Assembly (NCBI GenBank): GCA_902812365.1
Contig: CADDZC010000044.1
Span: forward strand, 1-34,032
Reading direction: 5' to 3'
Length of the DNA: 34,032 nt
Source: Acidobacteriota bacterium
GTDB taxonomy: Bacteria; Acidobacteriota; Terriglobia; UBA7540
The notes beneath the pieces are model-generated. The model did not search any database and had not been told where the DNA came from. It saw nothing but the letters and a program-made list of their open reading frames with translations. Position numbers and translations under genes: made by a program. Position 1 is the first letter of the stretch; the number at the start of each line of letters is the position of its first letter. Positions 1 through 6,865 of the stretch are shown piece by piece.

Positions 1-73
1 CGCCCCGCCGGCCCGAACGTGCACCGGGGGCGACGTTTCCCCGATCCTCGCATCGCGGCGCCGCCATCTCGGC

Positions 74-1189
74 TTAACCGAAATTATCCTTCACAGTATC
101 CGCGGTGCGGCGGACCACCGGGCTATTGTCGACGCGGAGGGTGGAGCCGAGCGATTCGATCAGCCGGCGTTGCTCGCGCGAAAGCCGGGTCGGGATCACC
201 ACCTGGACCCTAACATAAAGGTCTCCGTGGCCGTGATCGTCGACGCGCGGCACCCCCAGCCCCCGCAGCCGAAAGACGGCTCCCGGTTGCGTGCCTTCGG
301 GAATGCGTAATCGTTCGGTGCCATCGAGCGTGGGAACCTTGATCTCGGCGCCGAGCGCCGCTTGGGCGATGGAGATGGGAATGGTGCAGTAAAGGTCGCT
401 GCCGCGGCGCTCGAAGTAGCGGTGCTCGCGTACCCGCAGCACCACATACAGGTCACCGGCCGGACCGCCGTGCTCGCCAGCTTCGCCTTCACCGCTCACC
501 CGCAAACGCGTTCCGTCGTCGACGCCGGCCGGAATCTTGATACCCAAAATCCGCTCGGTGCGCACCCGGCCGTCGCCCTGGCATTCCGGGCAAGCCTCTC
601 GAATGACCTGCCCCATTCCCTGGCACTGCGGGCACGTTCGCGTGACGGTGAAGAATCCTTGTTGATGCCGCAGCTGCCCGCGACCCCGGCACGTAGGGCA
701 AGTGGCCGGCTCACTGCCCCGCTTGGCTCCCTTCCCGCCGCACGCCGAACACGTCTCCCAGCGCGGGATCTTGATCTTGGTTTCGAGCCCCTTCGCGGCC
801 TCCTCAAATGAAATTTCCAGGTCGTAGCGCAGATCGGCGCCGCGCCGCGCCGTCGTTCGACTGCCGCGTCCGCGCCCGAAGATGTCCCCAAAGAAATCCC
901 CAAAAATATCTTCAAAGTCCGTGAAAATCGTCGACGAAAAATCCGGACCGCCTCCGCCGCTCACCCCCGCATGACCGAAACGGTCATACGCGGCGCGCTT
1001 CTGAGGATCCGCCAAGACGCTGTACGCCTCGGTGATTTCCTTAAATTTTTCCGTGGCCTCGTCTTTGCGGTCGGGATTGCGGTCGGGGTGATGCTGCATC
1101 GCCAGCCGGCGATAAGCGCTCTTCAGCTCCTGCTCGGTGGCATTCCGGTCGACGCCCAGAATCTCGTAGTAGTCGCGTTTATGATTCAT
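74..1189 (-). CDS. dnaJ: Chaperone protein DnaJ (Hsp40)
   Basis: Cytoplasmic co-chaperone that delivers unfolded substrates to DnaK and stimulates its ATPase. The protein is about 371 aa, the usual type I DnaJ length. It has an N-terminal J domain with the HPD motif (H34-P35-D36), a Gly/Phe-rich stretch, a zinc-binding domain with four CxxCxGxG-type repeats (CSACGGKG, CPTCRGRG, CPQCQGMG, CPECQGDG) and C-terminal substrate-binding domains. I chose the ATG at 1189 because it gives the canonical MNHKRDYYEILGV beginning; the frame extends 5 codons further to a TTG at 1204. No clear Shine-Dalgarno is visible before either start. It is the last gene of hrcA-grpE-dnaJ on the minus strand, 26 bp after the grpE stop, so translation may be coupled. 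dnaK is not in the window. Confidence 0.97.
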   Translation of the reverse strand: MNHKRDYYEILGVDRNATEQELKSAYRRLAMQHHPDRNPDRKDEATEKFKEITEAYSVLADPQKRAAYDRFGHAGVSGGGGPDFSSTIFTDFEDIFGDFFGDIFGRGRGSRTTARRGADLRYDLEISFEEAAKGLETKIKIPRWETCSACGGKGAKRGSEPATCPTCRGRGQLRHQQGFFTVTRTCPQCQGMGQVIREACPECQGDGRVRTERILGIKIPAGVDDGTRLRVSGEGEAGEHGGPAGDLYVVLRVREHRYFERRGSDLYCTIPISIAQAALGAEIKVPTLDGTERLRIPEGTQPGAVFRLRGLGVPRVDDHGHGDLYVRVQVVIPTRLSREQRRLIESLGSTLRVDNSPVVRRTADTVKDNFG

Positions 1190-1215
1190 GGGAGGAATGG
1201 TCAATTGGGAACTCG

Positions 1216-1878
1216 TTATTCGCCCCGGCTTTCCTCCGGTTCCTGGTTCCCGGCGGTCCCTTTCGGTTTCACCGCCACTTTGACGATGGCCGGACGCAGC
1301 AGGCGATGGCGCAATTTGTAGCCGCGCTGCAGTTCTTCCACGATCTCGTGGTCGCGATAGCCCTCCGCCTCGACGGTCTCCACGGCCTGGTGCAGGTGAG
1401 GATCGAACAAGCGCCCTTGCGTCTCAATGGTTCCGAGGCCGGCGCGGCGCAGCACGTCCATGATCTCGCGGTGAATCAGCTCGACGCCTTGATAGAATTG
1501 TTCGGGCACGGCCGGATCCCGGTGCTTCAGGGCGCGATCAAAGCCGTCCAGTGCCGGCAGCAGCGACCGGATGAGGTCGGCCGTGGCGTGCTTCATGAAT
1601 TCTTCTTTTTCGTGCTGGACGCGCTTGCGGAAGTTTTCGAACTCCGCCTGCTTGCGGAGCAGGCGATCGTACAGCTCCTGTTTCTCCGCCTGCAGCTTGC
1701 GGTAAGCGGCGGCGAGATCAAGCGGCAAGTCGGAGGCGGCCGGAGCGGCTCCGGCCGAGGCGTTACCGGCCGCGGGCGCCGTTTCCTCCCCCACCGCCGG
1801 GGTCTTCGTCTCGCTTTCGGATTTCCTCTCCGGCGTGCCGGAGGGGGCGTTAGTCGCTTCCTGGTTCTCCATACTCAT
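1216..1878 (-). CDS. grpE: Nucleotide exchange factor GrpE
   Basis: Cytoplasmic nucleotide exchange factor that releases ADP from DnaK. The 220-aa product has an acidic, low-complexity Ala/Pro/Glu N-terminus (about residues 1-55), a long coiled-coil helix (about 58-105, with LLRKQAEFENFRKRVQHEKEEF), and the GrpE beta-domain signature near the C-terminus (DPHLHQAVETVE, then IVEELQRGYKLRHRLLRPAIVKV). It lies between hrcA and dnaJ on the same strand. Starts at 1878 or 1872 (both ATG, in frame) are equally possible because the ribosome-binding site is weak. The 267-bp gap from hrcA is large for an operon and holds a hairpin just after hrcA, so grpE-dnaJ may have some transcription of its own. Confidence 0.96.
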   Translation of the reverse strand: MSMENQEATNAPSGTPERKSESETKTPAVGEETAPAAGNASAGAAPAASDLPLDLAAAYRKLQAEKQELYDRLLRKQAEFENFRKRVQHEKEEFMKHATADLIRSLLPALDGFDRALKHRDPAVPEQFYQGVELIHREIMDVLRRAGLGTIETQGRLFDPHLHQAVETVEAEGYRDHEIVEELQRGYKLRHRLLRPAIVKVAVKPKGTAGNQEPEESRGE

Positions 1879-2122
1879 CCACTATACCATCCACCGGCGG
1901 GCCTCCGGACCTCTCGCTGGGTCCCGCCGCCCCTGCGCCCGCACCCTGGCGGCAAAACGGCCCACGGGCCGGTCGCGGTGCGCGGGCCCAGGCCCGCTCT
2001 CAGCGCTCCGACGTCATGGCGCTCGGTGAACTTCCCCTCGTGACGTTGACGGCTTCCCTGGTACTCACCACAACCTTCCCGTTCACGGCGGCGCCTCGTC
2101 TCAGTGCGTGTCCGCTTGGACA

Positions 2123-2140
2123 AGCCCGGCGAGCCGGGCT
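2123..2140. repeat. GC-rich inverted repeat just downstream of hrcA
   Basis: AGCCCGGC and GCCGGGCT (8-bp arms, 2-bp loop) lie about 5-22 nt past the hrcA stop. There is no T-tract on either side, so it is a weak terminator or an mRNA-processing/stabilising hairpin inside the hrcA-grpE transcript. The rest of 1879-2145 holds nothing I can identify. Confidence 0.4.
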
Positions 2141-2145
2141 CCTGT

Positions 2146-3195
2146 TCAGTTGAGGCTGAGTAGCCGGCTGGTCAGGTGGGCAATGTATTCGACCATGGTG
2201 ATGGCCCTGTCGTATTCCATTCGCATGGGCCCGACAACGCCCAAAGCTCCCACCGCGCGATGGCGATATCGGTAAGGAGCCACGATGAATGCGCACTGCT
2301 GCATTTCGGTGTGAGGGTTCTCCCGCCCAATCACCGTTCGCACGCCGACCGCGGGCGATTCCACACAGGCACTCAAGATCTTCACCAGCTTCGCCTTCTC
2401 CTCGAAGCTGGCCAGCAGTTCCTGAGCGTGGTGGGCGCCCCCGAATTCGGGATGGTCAAGGATTTTGGCGGTTCCTTCCACAAAGAGCGGACCCGATTCG
2501 TCGCTGCCAAGCGCCCCGGCGTGAAACAACATCCCCACCCGGGCCAGCATCTTGTCCGGCACGGTTTTCATCTCTTCCAGGCGTTTGAAAACCTCCAGCC
2601 GGATGGTCCGCAGTGACCAGCCGCGGAACTCGCTGCTTAAATACTCGGCTGCCCGGTCCAACTCCTCCTGGGAAACGTCTTCGTCGAGGCGGATCACTTT
2701 GTTTTCAATCAGGTCAGGCCGCGAAACGATCACGGCCAGCACGCGCCGGCCGGGCAGCGCCACCAGTTTGAGATGCTCCAAGAGCTTTTCTTCGAGTGCC
2801 GGCCCGAGCACCAGGCCCACGTAATGCGAGACCTCGGAGAGCACGCGCGACGTCTTGGCCATCAGTTCTTCCGGGGATGCATCACTGCCGTCGAGGTGGT
2901 CCAGGATGTACTGAGCGGTCGCGGGGTTCAGTCTTCCCAACCGCCCAGCATGATCCACGTAAAAGCGATAAGCTTTGTCCGTGGGCACACGCCCGGCCGA
3001 GACGTGCGGCTGCTCGAGAAATCCGGCCTCTTCGAGCTCGGCCATGACGTTGCGAACCGTAGCCGAACTCAGCGACTCGGACAGCTCGTCAGCGACGGTC
3101 TTGGAGCCGACCGGCAGCCCGGTCGAGACGTATCGGCGCACGACGCTGGCCAGGATTTCCTGCTGGCGCTTCGGAAGCTCGATTCCGTTCCCCAT
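2146..3195 (-). CDS. hrcA: Heat-inducible transcription repressor HrcA
   Basis: DNA-binding repressor of class I heat-shock genes, normally acting on CIRCE operators. The protein is about 349 aa, typical for HrcA. It has an N-terminal winged-helix domain (RQQEILASVVRRYVSTGLPVGSKTV, then SSATVRNVMAELEEAGFLEQPHVSAGRVPTDKAYRFYVD) and a C-terminal GAF-like regulatory domain ending with GALGVVGPMRMEYDRAI. I prefer the ATG at 3195, preceded by TTAGGCAAGAT, over the GTG at 3213, which has no Shine-Dalgarno. First gene of hrcA-grpE-dnaJ. A sigma70-type promoter lies 52 nt upstream, but I see no CIRCE inverted repeat (TTAGCACTC-N9-GAGTGCTAA) near it, so autoregulation is not evident from this sequence. 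Confidence 0.96.
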   Translation of the reverse strand: MGNGIELPKRQQEILASVVRRYVSTGLPVGSKTVADELSESLSSATVRNVMAELEEAGFLEQPHVSAGRVPTDKAYRFYVDHAGRLGRLNPATAQYILDHLDGSDASPEELMAKTSRVLSEVSHYVGLVLGPALEEKLLEHLKLVALPGRRVLAVIVSRPDLIENKVIRLDEDVSQEELDRAAEYLSSEFRGWSLRTIRLEVFKRLEEMKTVPDKMLARVGMLFHAGALGSDESGPLFVEGTAKILDHPEFGGAHHAQELLASFEEKAKLVKILSACVESPAVGVRTVIGRENPHTEMQQCAFIVAPYRYRHRAVGALGVVGPMRMEYDRAITMVEYIAHLTSRLLSLN

Positions 3196-3246
3196 ATCTT
3201 GCCTAAGTCTCACCAGGTCAAATGGTTAGGGCGATTCCTCATGACT

Positions 3247-3274
3247 ATTCTAGCATCGTCTCGGGTTCTGTCAA
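3247..3274 (-). promoter_or_regulatory. Sigma70-type promoter of the hrcA-grpE-dnaJ operon
   Basis: Read on the minus strand: TTGACA (3274-3269, perfect -35), a 16-bp spacer, then TAGAAT (3252-3247, 5 of 6 matches to the -10). The predicted start near 3240 leaves about 45 nt to the hrcA ATG. No CIRCE repeat overlaps it. Confidence 0.75.
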
Positions 3275-3557
3275 GGCCTTGGCCTTCGGCCAATGAGTGG
3301 CCCTCGAGGTCCCGTCGTTCGCGTGAAGCTTCGGGCCACAATCGCGGCGGCCGCCGCGAAAAGAGGGCGCCGGAAGGAACTTCGGTCAGCTCCGCGCCGC
3401 TCTATCATGCCTTCACTACCGGGCCGGGGCCAGCGGCACGATTCCGGAAATCGACGCCCGGGATACGTGCAGACTCTGGCCCCGGCCCGTTCCGCAGGCC
3501 GACGCCGGTCATCCACCACGCCTCCACCCCGCCAGTCGGCCTCCCGCTAACCTTGCA
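3275..3557. other. Intergenic region, nothing recognised
   Basis: GC-rich spacer between the hrcA promoter and the end of the interrupted Tat-exported gene. Apart from a small TTGGCC/GGCCAA inverted repeat at the promoter-proximal end, I see no convincing gene, terminator or repeat. The open frames here have low-complexity Arg/Pro-rich products typical of noncoding GC-rich DNA. Confidence 0.4.
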
Positions 3558-4538
3558 TCACCCGCCCTCTCGCCGCTCGCTGTTTCTGGCGAAGACGCCG
3601 TTTCGTTCCCGACCCACAACAGAGAATTTACTGACGAAACTTGTCGGGTCCGACGTAAACGTAAAACTCTGGCCGGTGGCCCCGGGAGCGGCTATCGCCT
3701 GAACGGTGGAAACGGCCACGGTGACCGTCTCAACCTCGATCAGGTCGTCAACAAATCCCAGTGACTCGTTGCGAAAGACGCCCAGGCGCTTCCTCCGCCC
3801 ACTCCACTCCACGTCCAGAGACATGGTGGCGGGGAGCGGCGTGCCGGGGATTTGGGTGCCCATCGAGAGGCTGTTGAAGACGGAAATCCAGTCATTCACG
3901 GCCACGTCGGTGAAGTGCAGCGAAGCCTCGCCTTCGCCCAGCTCCACTTGGACGCTCTCTTCCGGCACCTGAACGGTCCAGGCGACGCCATTCGGATAGC
4001 CTCCATCGTAACTGTGGAGGGGATGACCCGCCGGGTCAAAGAGGTCCAGTCAAATGAAGGCGAATGCCCCTCGGTGCAAGTTGCCGTCGAGGCCGACGTA
4101 GGAACCTTTCATAAAGCGCATGTCCACATCCACCCCGGTGAATGACTGGGCGACGCGGGCCCGATTGCCGGTACCGCTCACCGTGCCGGCGGTGACCCCA
4201 ATGAAACCGTCGAAGTCCCAGACGGTCGAGTTCTCATTCGTCGGCCCGGGGCCGAAGAAGTGAAGGACTTCCGAGGGGCAGCCCTTCGGAAGAGCAGGAT
4301 TGACAAAGCCGCCGGGAATGTGCTGCGGCCCGTCGTCCGCATCCGCGAGCGGCAGGGCGGGATGCCCGGCGGCCACGGCCAGTCTGGACGCCAGCCCGGC
4401 GGCAGCACCGATGAAATGGCGGCGAGAAAAATTAAACCGAGAAGAAATCAAGGTGGGTCGCGCGTTTTGAGAAATGGAAGAAACAGGTTCGCCCGCTCCG
4501 GCAAACCCGCTCCCCAAAAGGATCTGGTCGAGCTTCAT
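3558..4538 (-). pseudogene. Tat-exported protein of unknown function, interrupted by an in-frame TGA
   Basis: One reading frame runs from the ATG at 4538 (Shine-Dalgarno AAGGAGA, 6 nt before) to a TGA at 3558-3560, about 326 codons, but holds a TGA at 4050-4052. Codons on both sides of that stop are in the same frame and read as ordinary protein: ...HRGAFAFI, stop, LDLFDPAGHPLHSYDGG.... The N-terminus carries a twin-arginine signal (SRRHFIGAAAGLASRLAVAAG, about residues 36-56), so the protein is expected to be folded before export. The remainder is rich in beta-prone, acidic segments, and I do not recognise a family. The stop could be a real nonsense mutation (for example CGA or TGG to TGA), a base-call error, or readthrough; no selenocysteine machinery or SECIS element is evident. 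With the stop effective, the product is about 162 aa. Confidence 0.7.
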
Positions 4539-4798
4539 GGTCTTCTCCTTGTCTGCAAGATACGAGCGCCCGAGATGTCGGGGCCTCGTGGGCAGAAACT
4601 CGGTTTCGACCCTGCACCCGTGTGGTTGTGAAGAGTTCACCTCCCTGCTCAGGTTAGCGCTCCTCACGCTACCCCTAGCTTTCGCCGGTGTGAAGTCCCT
4701 GGGATGTTATGCGCAATTCGGATATGACCAACAACGATAAGAAACTGCCCCGCCAGGATCGGAGGGGAGCGCGAAGGGCTGCCCGCACCACGATCCTT

Positions 4799-5065
4799 CT
4801 ATCCTTCGGCGCCCTCGCAGACGCGGATGATCCGCTCTAACTCATTCCACGGGATATAGATCCGGGCGCCGAACCGCACCGAGCGTATCTTGCCGGAATT
4901 GACCCACCGGTAGAACGTTGATCGGCCGCACTGAAGGCCCGTCCGGCTCCTGAGAATCCTCCAGGCATTGTTGGGAGGCAGCACGTGTCCGAAGGGTGTG
5001 TCCGGACCAGCCCTCAGGCCCAGCTCCGCGGTCGGGAAGGCGAAATCGGGGGATTCCTGAGGCAT
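4799..5065 (-). CDS. Excisionase/HTH_17-type DNA-binding protein
   Basis: Small protein (88 aa) whose second half fits the MerR-like/excisionase helix-turn-helix fold: WRILRSRTGLQCGRSTFYRWVNSGKIRSVRFG followed by ARIYIPWNELERII. In that fold the recognition helix is followed by a wing and an 'R-I-x-x-x-x-E-L' strand/helix. I chose the ATG at 5065; the frame continues upstream to a TTG at 5110 but without a better ribosome-binding site. Such proteins act as recombination directionality factors or small regulators, but no integrase or phage gene is nearby, so the role is open. It lies downstream of, and on the same strand as, the Cys/His-motif protein at 5204-5638. Confidence 0.65.
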   Translation of the reverse strand: MPQESPDFAFPTAELGLRAGPDTPFGHVLPPNNAWRILRSRTGLQCGRSTFYRWVNSGKIRSVRFGARIYIPWNELERIIRVCEGAEG

Positions 5066-5203
5066 GGCTGTTACAACCTCGTCTCGAAGGGAGTACGAAC
5101 GGCGCGACAAAGGTTCGCGCCGGCCCGGCGGACGTTCCGGCGGGGTGAGCGCCGCTGGGCGGCATTCAATGCCAGACGGAACGCGTCGCGGGCCCGTCCG
5201 GAG

Positions 5204-5638
5204 TTAATCATCCAAAAATGATTCGCGTTCGGCCGCCAGGCGGCGCCGGTCGCGGCTCCGCCAGTTTTCGTCGGGCTCATCATTGTCCGGGCAAAGCACG
5301 CCGTACTTGGCGCGCGCGACCACGAGGGACGTCGGCTGGTGCGAGGTATAGAGCTTCGGTTCGCGCAACTGGCGGTCATGATGAAGGCATCGGCCTTCTC
5401 GCCCGGGCTCCGCCGGAAACACGCAACCCTTTTCAATGCAGCGGGTTGGCAGAGTGGTTGGAGCCGCCGCGAACGTCGCCGCCGGGAGGCTTAAAAGTTT
5501 CGGCGGCGGAGCGCTCCACGCCGGCGGCGGAGCGAAAGGCGGATGACCCCCCGCTGGCGCTGGAAGCAACCGGGTCGCAGACGAGACCGACAAGGTTTGG
5601 GGGCCGGAAAGGCCCGGTAGGCTGTGTGGCGTTCCCAT
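5204..5638 (-). CDS. Hypothetical protein with a C-terminal Cys/His cluster
   Basis: 144-aa protein. The first 60 residues are Pro/Ala-rich and probably disordered. The second half has a compact motif, C67-x4-C72-x11-C84-x2-H87, followed by the conserved-looking REPKLYTSHQPTSLVVARAKYGV and a charged C-terminus. The C/H spacing suggests a small metal-binding (probably zinc) domain; the function is unknown. The start at 5638 is supported by CAGGAG seven bases before the ATG; the frame is open further upstream but with Arg/Pro-rich noise. It is divergent from the XRE regulator at 6363 and upstream of the HTH protein at 4799, so the three may belong to one accessory module. Confidence 0.6.
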   Translation of the reverse strand: MGTPHSLPGLSGPQTLSVSSATRLLPAPAGGHPPFAPPPAWSAPPPKLLSLPAATFAAAPTTLPTRCIEKGCVFPAEPGREGRCLHHDRQLREPKLYTSHQPTSLVVARAKYGVLCPDNDEPDENWRSRDRRRLAAERESFLDD

Positions 5639-6134
5639 AGTAGCACTCCTGTGTGGTGTCAATACGGTGAGCCTGACGGTACAAAAGCAGCGATTTGGGC
5701 GGCAGCAACTGAACGAAAGCCCGGGCGAAGGGGCGGCCGGCGTGCGCGGTGGAGAGAGGCTCAAGTGATGGCGCCGCCGTGTCATTCTGTCCCCAGGCCT
5801 GTAGCCTATCGAGGCGTCGCGTGCGTCCTATTTTTCGCTTGCGTTGTAGCCTAGGGTATGGCAGAGTGGCCGGGGATGAGCAGGAAAGCCTAAGGCCGCC
5901 GAGCCTGGCCCCCCGCGGCCGGGCCGCCAGCGGCCGGCGGGGCAACGGGCACTGCTCAAGCGATGCCCGTGTCAAGGGGTCAATGATACCCAGGAGATGC
6001 GGTGTAAGGCCAGTCCAGGTTCCGCGCGAGGCTGTGAGGGAGTTCGCAAGACGCCGGCGCGGAGGGTTGACGGAGGTGTGGGGACCGCTTGTTACCATAT
6101 CATGTACGTTACCATCAAGTAAATACCAGCGCCC
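5639..6134. other. Long intergenic region upstream of the 144-aa protein
   Basis: About 500 bp without a supportable gene. It contains GTAGCCTA twice (around 5801 and 5848), with a third copy near 6313 inside a promoter candidate. A very GC-rich self-complementary stretch lies around 5905-5950, and a pair of GTTACCAT repeats ends the region. I found no tRNA or known riboswitch signature in it. Confidence 0.35.
6091..6115. repeat. Direct repeat GTTACCAT x2
   Basis: Two identical octamers start 17 bp apart (6091-6098 and 6108-6115), separated by ATCATGTAC. Same-face spacing is not exact, but tandem sites like this are common as regulator-binding sites. The XRE regulator about 250 bp away is one possible ligand; this is inference only. 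Confidence 0.3.
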
Positions 6135-6165
6135 AAAAAAATTCCGTCTCGACCATAAGACGGAA
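6135..6165 (-). terminator. Intrinsic terminator of the leftward small transcript
   Basis: Minus-strand order: TTCCGTCT, an 8-nt loop, AGACGGAA, then a run of seven T's (6141-6135). The stem is a perfect 8 bp. No annotated gene lies directly upstream on this strand, which is why a small RNA is proposed. Confidence 0.7.
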
Positions 6166-6302
6166 ATCCCTGACGTCACTACTCGGGACACTCGGCGCCC
6201 CGAGCCCCTTCCCAAGCTGGGGAGCTCCGCGTTCGCCGGCCCGAGGCACGCCTCTCGATGCGGCACTAGGCCACGCCGAGGACGCTATCTCCTGACGCGA
6301 AT
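6135..6302 (-). ncRNA. Candidate small RNA (about 168 nt) with its own promoter and terminator
   Basis: On the minus strand a TTGACA-N17-TACCAT promoter (6337-6309) predicts a start near 6302. A clean intrinsic terminator (stem 6165-6158/6149-6142, then seven T's) ends the transcript near 6135. Between them there is no good ORF, but there are several self-complementary segments, for example CTCGGG/CCCGAG around 6181-6204, and GCGTCA near the 5' end that can pair with TGACGT near the 3' end. It does not match 6S, SRP or tmRNA signatures that I know. It sits in the divergent gap next to an XRE regulator, overlapping that gene's upstream region on the opposite strand. Confidence 0.45.
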
Positions 6303-6308
6303 GACTAG

Positions 6309-6337
6309 ATGGTAGCCTAATGTCCTGGAAATGTCAA
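6309..6337 (-). promoter_or_regulatory. Sigma70-type promoter facing left, upstream of the small RNA candidate
   Basis: Minus strand: perfect TTGACA (6337-6332), 17-bp spacer, TACCAT (6314-6309, 4 of 6 with the key A and final T kept). It lies only about 25 bp from the XRE gene start on the other strand, so the regulator could control it. Confidence 0.5.
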
Positions 6338-6362
6338 GAGTTTTTTTGCAGGGAGGTAACCG

Positions 6363-6824
6363 ATGACAACGAAAATAGATATCGCCAAACTGGTGCGCCG
6401 GGTCCGGGAGCGCTTGGGAGTGAGCCAGGAGGGGTTGTCACGGCGATTGAACTCCACCAAAGGCGCCGTCCAGCATTGGGAACGGGGCCGGAACCGTCCC
6501 GACCTGGCCCGGCTGCTGGCCCTCCGCCATATCTGCCCCCCGGGGCCTGAGCGCAAGCAGCTGGACGCCTTGATCAAAGAAGCCCAATCCCGGGCCGTCC
6601 AACCTCCGGAAGGCTCGGTTGTACCCTTACAAAGCCCGCTCGCTCTTCATAAAGATAACGTCCGGCTCCGGCAGCAGATATCCCGCTTGGAGGCCCAGCT
6701 TCAGAAACGCAGTGAACGGTTGCGCATTCTTGAGGAACTCGCTGCCGACCTGCAACGGCAGATGTCGGAGTTGCGCGGCAGCAAGGCGACAGGCGTTTCG
6801 GGGACTTCCGTCACACCTTCTTAA
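6363..6824 (+). CDS. XRE-family helix-turn-helix regulator with C-terminal coiled coil
   Basis: 153-aa protein. Residues about 7-60 form an XRE/Cro-type HTH (VRRVRERLGVSQEGLSRRLN, then TKGAVQHWERGRNRPDLARLLALRHI). Residues about 97-137 form a heptad-rich helix (HKDNVRLRQQISRLEAQLQKRSERLRILEEL), suggesting dimerisation through a coiled coil. The ATG at 6363 follows GGGAGGT with 5-nt spacing. It is divergent from the small RNA promoter and from the 144-aa protein, and convergent with the HEAT-repeat gene. It probably regulates its own or the divergent transcript through the repeats in the gap, but the target is not known. Confidence 0.8.
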   Translation: MTTKIDIAKLVRRVRERLGVSQEGLSRRLNSTKGAVQHWERGRNRPDLARLLALRHICPPGPERKQLDALIKEAQSRAVQPPEGSVVPLQSPLALHKDNVRLRQQISRLEAQLQKRSERLRILEELAADLQRQMSELRGSKATGVSGTSVTPS

Positions 6825-6865
6825 CCGATTGATAATAAAGTCGTTGATGGATATCCCTGGTGCCC

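Noticed and set aside
4050-4052. Selenocysteine codon
   Set aside because: The context has no redox motif such as CxxU, and no SECIS-like hairpin immediately downstream was recognised. Mutation or base error is simpler.
5855-5950. tRNA-like start (GGCAGAGTGGCC) in the intergenic region
   Set aside because: No T-loop GTTCRAAT, anticodon arm or acceptor pairing could be found downstream.
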